NCBI GenBank assembly: GCA_947074225.1
Contig: CAMTOX010000103.1
Coordinates: 1 to 6,884, forward strand
DNA from: an uncultured bacterium
GTDB lineage: Bacteria > Bacteroidota > Bacteroidia > Bacteroidales > Paludibacteraceae
Length of the DNA stretch: 6,884 nucleotides
Direction: 5' to 3'
Shown: positions 6,568-6,884 of the stretch, piece after piece
Position numbering within the stretch: the stretch's first letter is position 1
How the letters are laid out: every line of letters starts with the position of its first letter
Notes under the pieces: model-generated
The model's input: the letters and a program-made list of their open reading frames with translations, nothing else
What the model was told of the DNA's origin: nothing
Databases searched by the model: none
Translations under genes and position numbers: made by a program

Positions 6568-6605
6568 TTGCCAAAATGTTATACAACTGAAATAATTTAT
6601 CGTTT

Positions 6606-6707
6606 ATGTCGACCAAATACACATTATTACTATTATTCTTATTAGGAAGTTTTTTTCTCTCTGCCCTTGTCTCTCCAGTCTCATTAGCAAAGCGTTATTA
6701 TCTCTAG
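6606..6707 (+). CDS. Short ORF with signal-peptide-like sequence, 33 codons
   Basis: The first usable ATG after the 6560 promoter box opens a 33-residue reading that looks like a Sec signal peptide: MSTKYT, then the hydrophobic core LLLLFLLGSFFLSALVS, then PVSLA followed by KRYYL and a TAG stop. SLA before K suits signal peptidase I. I do not recognise it. It could be a tiny secreted or membrane peptide, a leader peptide (six of the first seven core residues are Leu), the start of a secreted-protein gene broken by the TAG at 6705, or chance in pyrimidine-rich DNA. The same frame stays open after the TAG to the end of the window, but that translation (Ser/Phe/Tyr-rich) does not look like a known domain. 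A run of seven T (6650-6656) lies inside it. Confidence 0.35.
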   Translation: MSTKYTLLLLFLLGSFFLSALVSPVSLAKRYYL

Positions 6708-6884
6708 TATCTTTCTGTTCGCGTATGTATTACCGCCTCTAATTGCATTTCAAACTGGTTACACCTTCTCTCCGTCTACTTTTTTCAGGGTCGCTTGTTT
6801 GAAGAGATTTATTCTATTACCTCTTTTCACTTATACTTTTTTTCCTTTTCCTCTTATTCTTCTTCTCTCTTTCATTCTTTACTT
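6708..6884. other. G-poor, pyrimidine-rich tract at the window edge
   Basis: The + strand becomes strongly pyrimidine-rich, unlike the balanced A/T of the other gaps. From 6807 to the end (78 bases) there is no G, and from 6836 only three bases are purines. Two + frames stay open to the edge: the one that includes the 6606 ORF, and one open from 6688 that would encode a hydrophobic, Leu/Phe/Pro-rich chain, but neither has a good start within the tract. C-rich, G-poor RNA of this kind resembles Rho-binding (rut) leaders; alternatively it is the start of low-complexity coding sequence. Confidence 0.45.

Noticed and set aside
6747..6884. Minus-strand gene in the purine-rich complement of the right end
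   Set aside because: Short minus-strand frames (for example one from a GTG of about 23 codons) are broken by stops and match nothing familiar.
1..6884. CRISPR array, tRNA, rRNA, insertion sequence or integration site
   Set aside because: No regularly spaced repeats, no tRNA T-loop in a cloverleaf setting, no transposase and no terminal repeats with target duplications were seen.

Overview
This window looks like chromosomal DNA from a member of the Bacteroidota, most likely Bacteroidales. The grounds are the family style of the proteins (an RF2 with SPY in place of SPF, a lipid kinase with GSGNGLARDL, a short Dpm1-type mannosyltransferase), low GC, the absence of Shine-Dalgarno sequences before any start, and two matches to the Bacteroidota -7 promoter box TAnnTTTG. 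No genus can be named from this sequence.

All five recognisable genes are on the + strand and all are ordinary core functions. From left to right: (1) the 3' end of a UvrD/AddA-type helicase-nuclease gene, of which only the C-terminal PD-(D/E)XK nuclease domain is present; (2) an M23 metallopeptidase lipoprotein of the MepM type; (3) a polyprenol-phosphate mannosyltransferase of family GT2; (4) prfB, peptide chain release factor 2, read without the usual programmed frameshift; (5) a YegS/BmrU-type diacylglycerol or lipid kinase. They do not form an obvious operon or pathway. Each is separated from the next by 127 to 789 bases, and two of the gaps hold a clear intrinsic terminator with 16-position arms (after the M23 gene and after the mannosyltransferase gene), so most are probably separate transcription units.

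Recognised genes cover only about 66% of the window. The gaps 1984-2772, 4769-5443 and 6320-6884 are AT-rich and hold hairpins but no convincing protein gene. The first of them holds a terminator-like hairpin that points to the minus strand, where no gene is visible, and ends in a Bacteroidota promoter whose -33 element is overlapped by a 22-bp near-palindrome. The mannosyltransferase should start at the ATG at 2773: the longer reading from the TTG at 2734 begins inside the -7 box.

The right end is the least ordinary part. A consensus -7 box (6560-6567) precedes a 33-codon ORF with a signal-peptide-like sequence that ends in TAG, after which the same frame stays open to the window edge. The last 78 bases contain no G on the + strand and are almost wholly pyrimidine at the end. 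This could be a leader or rut-like region, a small or broken secreted-protein gene, or the start of an unusual gene that runs out of the window. I see no complete, previously undescribed multi-gene system here.
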